6,886 nt of DNA, taken from NCBI GenBank assembly GCA_020349865.1, contig CP070700.1, forward strand, positions 3,098,108 through 3,104,993. The letters are read 5' to 3'. The stretch is from Desulfobacteraceae bacterium (lineage in GTDB: Bacteria > Desulfobacterota > DSM-4660 > Desulfatiglandales > Desulfatiglandaceae). The position numbers and the translations under genes are program-made. Numbering within the stretch: the first letter of the stretch is position 1; each line of letters opens with the position of its first letter. Of the stretch, positions 6,311 through 6,886 are shown one piece after another. The notes under the pieces are model-generated. The model searched no databases and was not told the DNA's origin. It worked only from the letters and a program-made list of their open reading frames with translations.

Positions 6311-6502
6311 CCCGGATTGTGAGTTAGAATCCGTAGGAGGCGTAGAAAACCAAAGCGAAACGCGCAGTTGGAGCGATTTTGTGACGGAGGTATATGAATA
6401 AATATGTCGAGGAGCAACCTGCCAGAGGCGGGCAAAAATCGGGAAACAATCGGTGCGGCAAGGATTTTCAAGTCGCAATAGGAGACTACCGCACAATCTG
6501 GG
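6311..6502. mobile_element. MITE-like 192-bp inverted-repeat element
   Basis: The left end CCCGGATTGTG (6311-6321) is matched by CACAATCTGGG at the right end (6492-6502), 10 of 11 bases inverted; continuing inward, 17 of 22 positions still agree. TTTAA directly precedes and directly follows the element (6306-6310 and 6503-6507), a likely 5-base target duplication. No transposase is encoded, so it would be non-autonomous and moved by an enzyme elsewhere. CC-starting ends and a 5-base AT-rich duplication recall IS1380-family elements such as ISEcp1, but that is a guess. Because TTTAA is nearly palindromic it could instead be part of the inverted repeats (4 of 5 matches). Confidence 0.6.
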
Positions 6503-6507
6503 TTTAA
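6394..6507 (+). CDS. Possible 37-aa peptide frame inside the MITE-like element
   Basis: An ATG at 6394 preceded by ACGGAGG (gap of 3 bases, shorter than ideal) opens 37 codons, MNKYVEEQPARGGQ through RTIWV, ending with TAA at 6505-6507 beyond the right terminal repeat. The peptide is basic and polar without a recognised motif. A second ATG at 6404 in another frame sits 13 bases from the same GGAGG and gives 25 codons. This may be a leftover transposase start, or chance; expression is not supported by other evidence. Confidence 0.2.
   Translation: MNKYVEEQPARGGQKSGNNRCGKDFQVAIGDYRTIWV
6503..6507. repeat. Right copy of TTTAA target duplication
   Basis: TTTAA follows the last G of the right terminal repeat, matching 6306-6310. 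It also contains the stop codon of the small frame inside the element. Confidence 0.5.
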
Positions 6508-6603
6508 GCGCTCGAAATATTATTTTTTGCTTTACGTAAATCCCATTTATACCGCTCCTTATGTGTGACTTTGATCATCCACTGCTCAAAGGATCATTAT
6601 TAC

Positions 6604-6632
6604 TTGACGATGCAGAATTTTGCCTATATTGT
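6604..6632 (+). promoter_or_regulatory. Candidate promoter of hflK
   Basis: TTGACG (6604-6609) matches five of six -35 bases. At 17 bases follows TATTGT (6627-6632, four matches); the better TATATT (6625-6630) is at 15 bases. It lies 66 bases upstream of the hflK ATG in AT-rich DNA, on the far side of the repeat element from pgsA. Confidence 0.4.
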
Positions 6633-6698
6633 TAATGCTAAAGTATTTTTCTTTAAAATTTCCATAGACGGAAATAGAACTCTAAATGGAGCAATCAA

Positions 6699-6886
6699 AT
6701 GGCCTGGGATTGGGATAAGTTGCAGAGGCAACAAAAAGGCACATCAGGCGGAGGTCCGGGAAGACCTCCTGGGATGGATGAAGTTATTGAAAAAATCAGG
6801 GGCGCCAAGGGCAAATTCCCCGGGGGCATGTGGATAATTATCCTTGCAATTATTGTTGTTTTCTTTGGTGCCAGCTCGTTTTACAC
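6699..6886 (+). CDS. hflK: HflK, FtsH protease modulator, N-terminal part
   Basis: Only the first 62 codons are present, cut by the right edge. HflK is an SPFH/prohibitin-family inner-membrane protein that assembles with HflC around the FtsH protease and tunes degradation of membrane proteins. The opening MAWDWDKLQRQ, the Gly/Pro-rich stretch at 17-25, the short amphipathic MDEVIEKIRG (26-35) and the single membrane segment starting at M44 (MWIIILAIIVVFFGASSFY) are typical of HflK N-termini. The periplasmic SPFH domain lies outside the window. The start at 6699 is supported by GGAG (6688-6691) with a 7-base gap. An overlapping frame in another phase starting at 6565 was discarded in favour of this one. 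hflC is expected downstream, which I cannot see. Confidence 0.85.
   Translation, partial: MAWDWDKLQRQQKGTSGGGPGRPPGMDEVIEKIRGAKGKFPGGMWIIILAIIVVFFGASSFY

Noticed and set aside
6290..6496. 68-aa minus-strand frame across the repeat element
   Set aside because: It needs a non-ATG start at the terminal repeat, crosses the pgsA -35 region and lacks a ribosome binding site.
6573..6597. GATCAT repeated ahead of hflK
   Set aside because: A 6-base repeat with 19-base phasing in AT-rich DNA is easily chance and does not line up with the promoter.
6565..6837. 90-aa plus-strand frame overlapping hflK
   Set aside because: The HflK frame from 6699 has a recognisable N-terminus, ribosome binding site and membrane segment; this one is out of frame with it.

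Overview
The window looks like chromosomal DNA of a Gram-negative bacterium, most likely a member of the Desulfobacterota (former Deltaproteobacteria). That guess rests on gene style rather than on any marker gene: an HflK start, a DUF1015 protein next to a TrmN6-type methyltransferase, an MTA/SAH deaminase, a DUF721/DciA protein behind pgsA, and moderate GC. No rRNA, tRNA, CRISPR array or phage gene was found.

Layout from left to right. (1) Bases 1-1140, minus strand: N-terminal 380 residues of a membrane-anchored M23 (LytM-type) peptidase, cut by the left edge. (2) 1141-1387: 247 bases with no convincing gene. (3) 1388-1654, plus: an 88-residue protein I do not recognise, whose stop codon overlaps the stop of the next, convergent gene. 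(4) 1651-3012, minus: an amidohydrolase of the methylthioadenosine / S-adenosylhomocysteine deaminase group with a strong ribosome binding site. (5) 3013-3190: a divergent control region. (6) 3191-4546, plus: a DUF1015 protein, overlapped by 23 bases by (7) 4524-5288, plus: a TrmN6-like SAM-dependent N6-adenine methyltransferase; the two form an operon. (8) A 9-bp hairpin at 5284-5324 sits on the junction with (9) 5294-5611, minus: a DUF721/DciA-like protein, preceded in its operon by (10) pgsA at 5637-6197, minus. (11) 6198-6698: intergenic region holding a candidate pgsA promoter with a flanking inverted repeat, a 192-bp MITE-like element (6311-6502) bounded by TTTAA, and a candidate hflK promoter. 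(12) 6699-6886, plus: the first 62 codons of hflK, cut by the right edge.

Functionally most of this is housekeeping: envelope remodelling (M23 peptidase), SAM by-product salvage (deaminase), RNA methylation (TrmN6-like), phosphatidylglycerol synthesis (PgsA), helicase loading (DciA) and membrane protein quality control (HflK). Two genes lack a known job: the 88-residue protein and the DUF1015 protein. I see no clearly new multi-gene system. The most unusual structure is the small inverted-repeat element between pgsA and hflK, which carries a 37-codon reading frame with a Shine-Dalgarno sequence and is probably a mobile or formerly mobile repeat.
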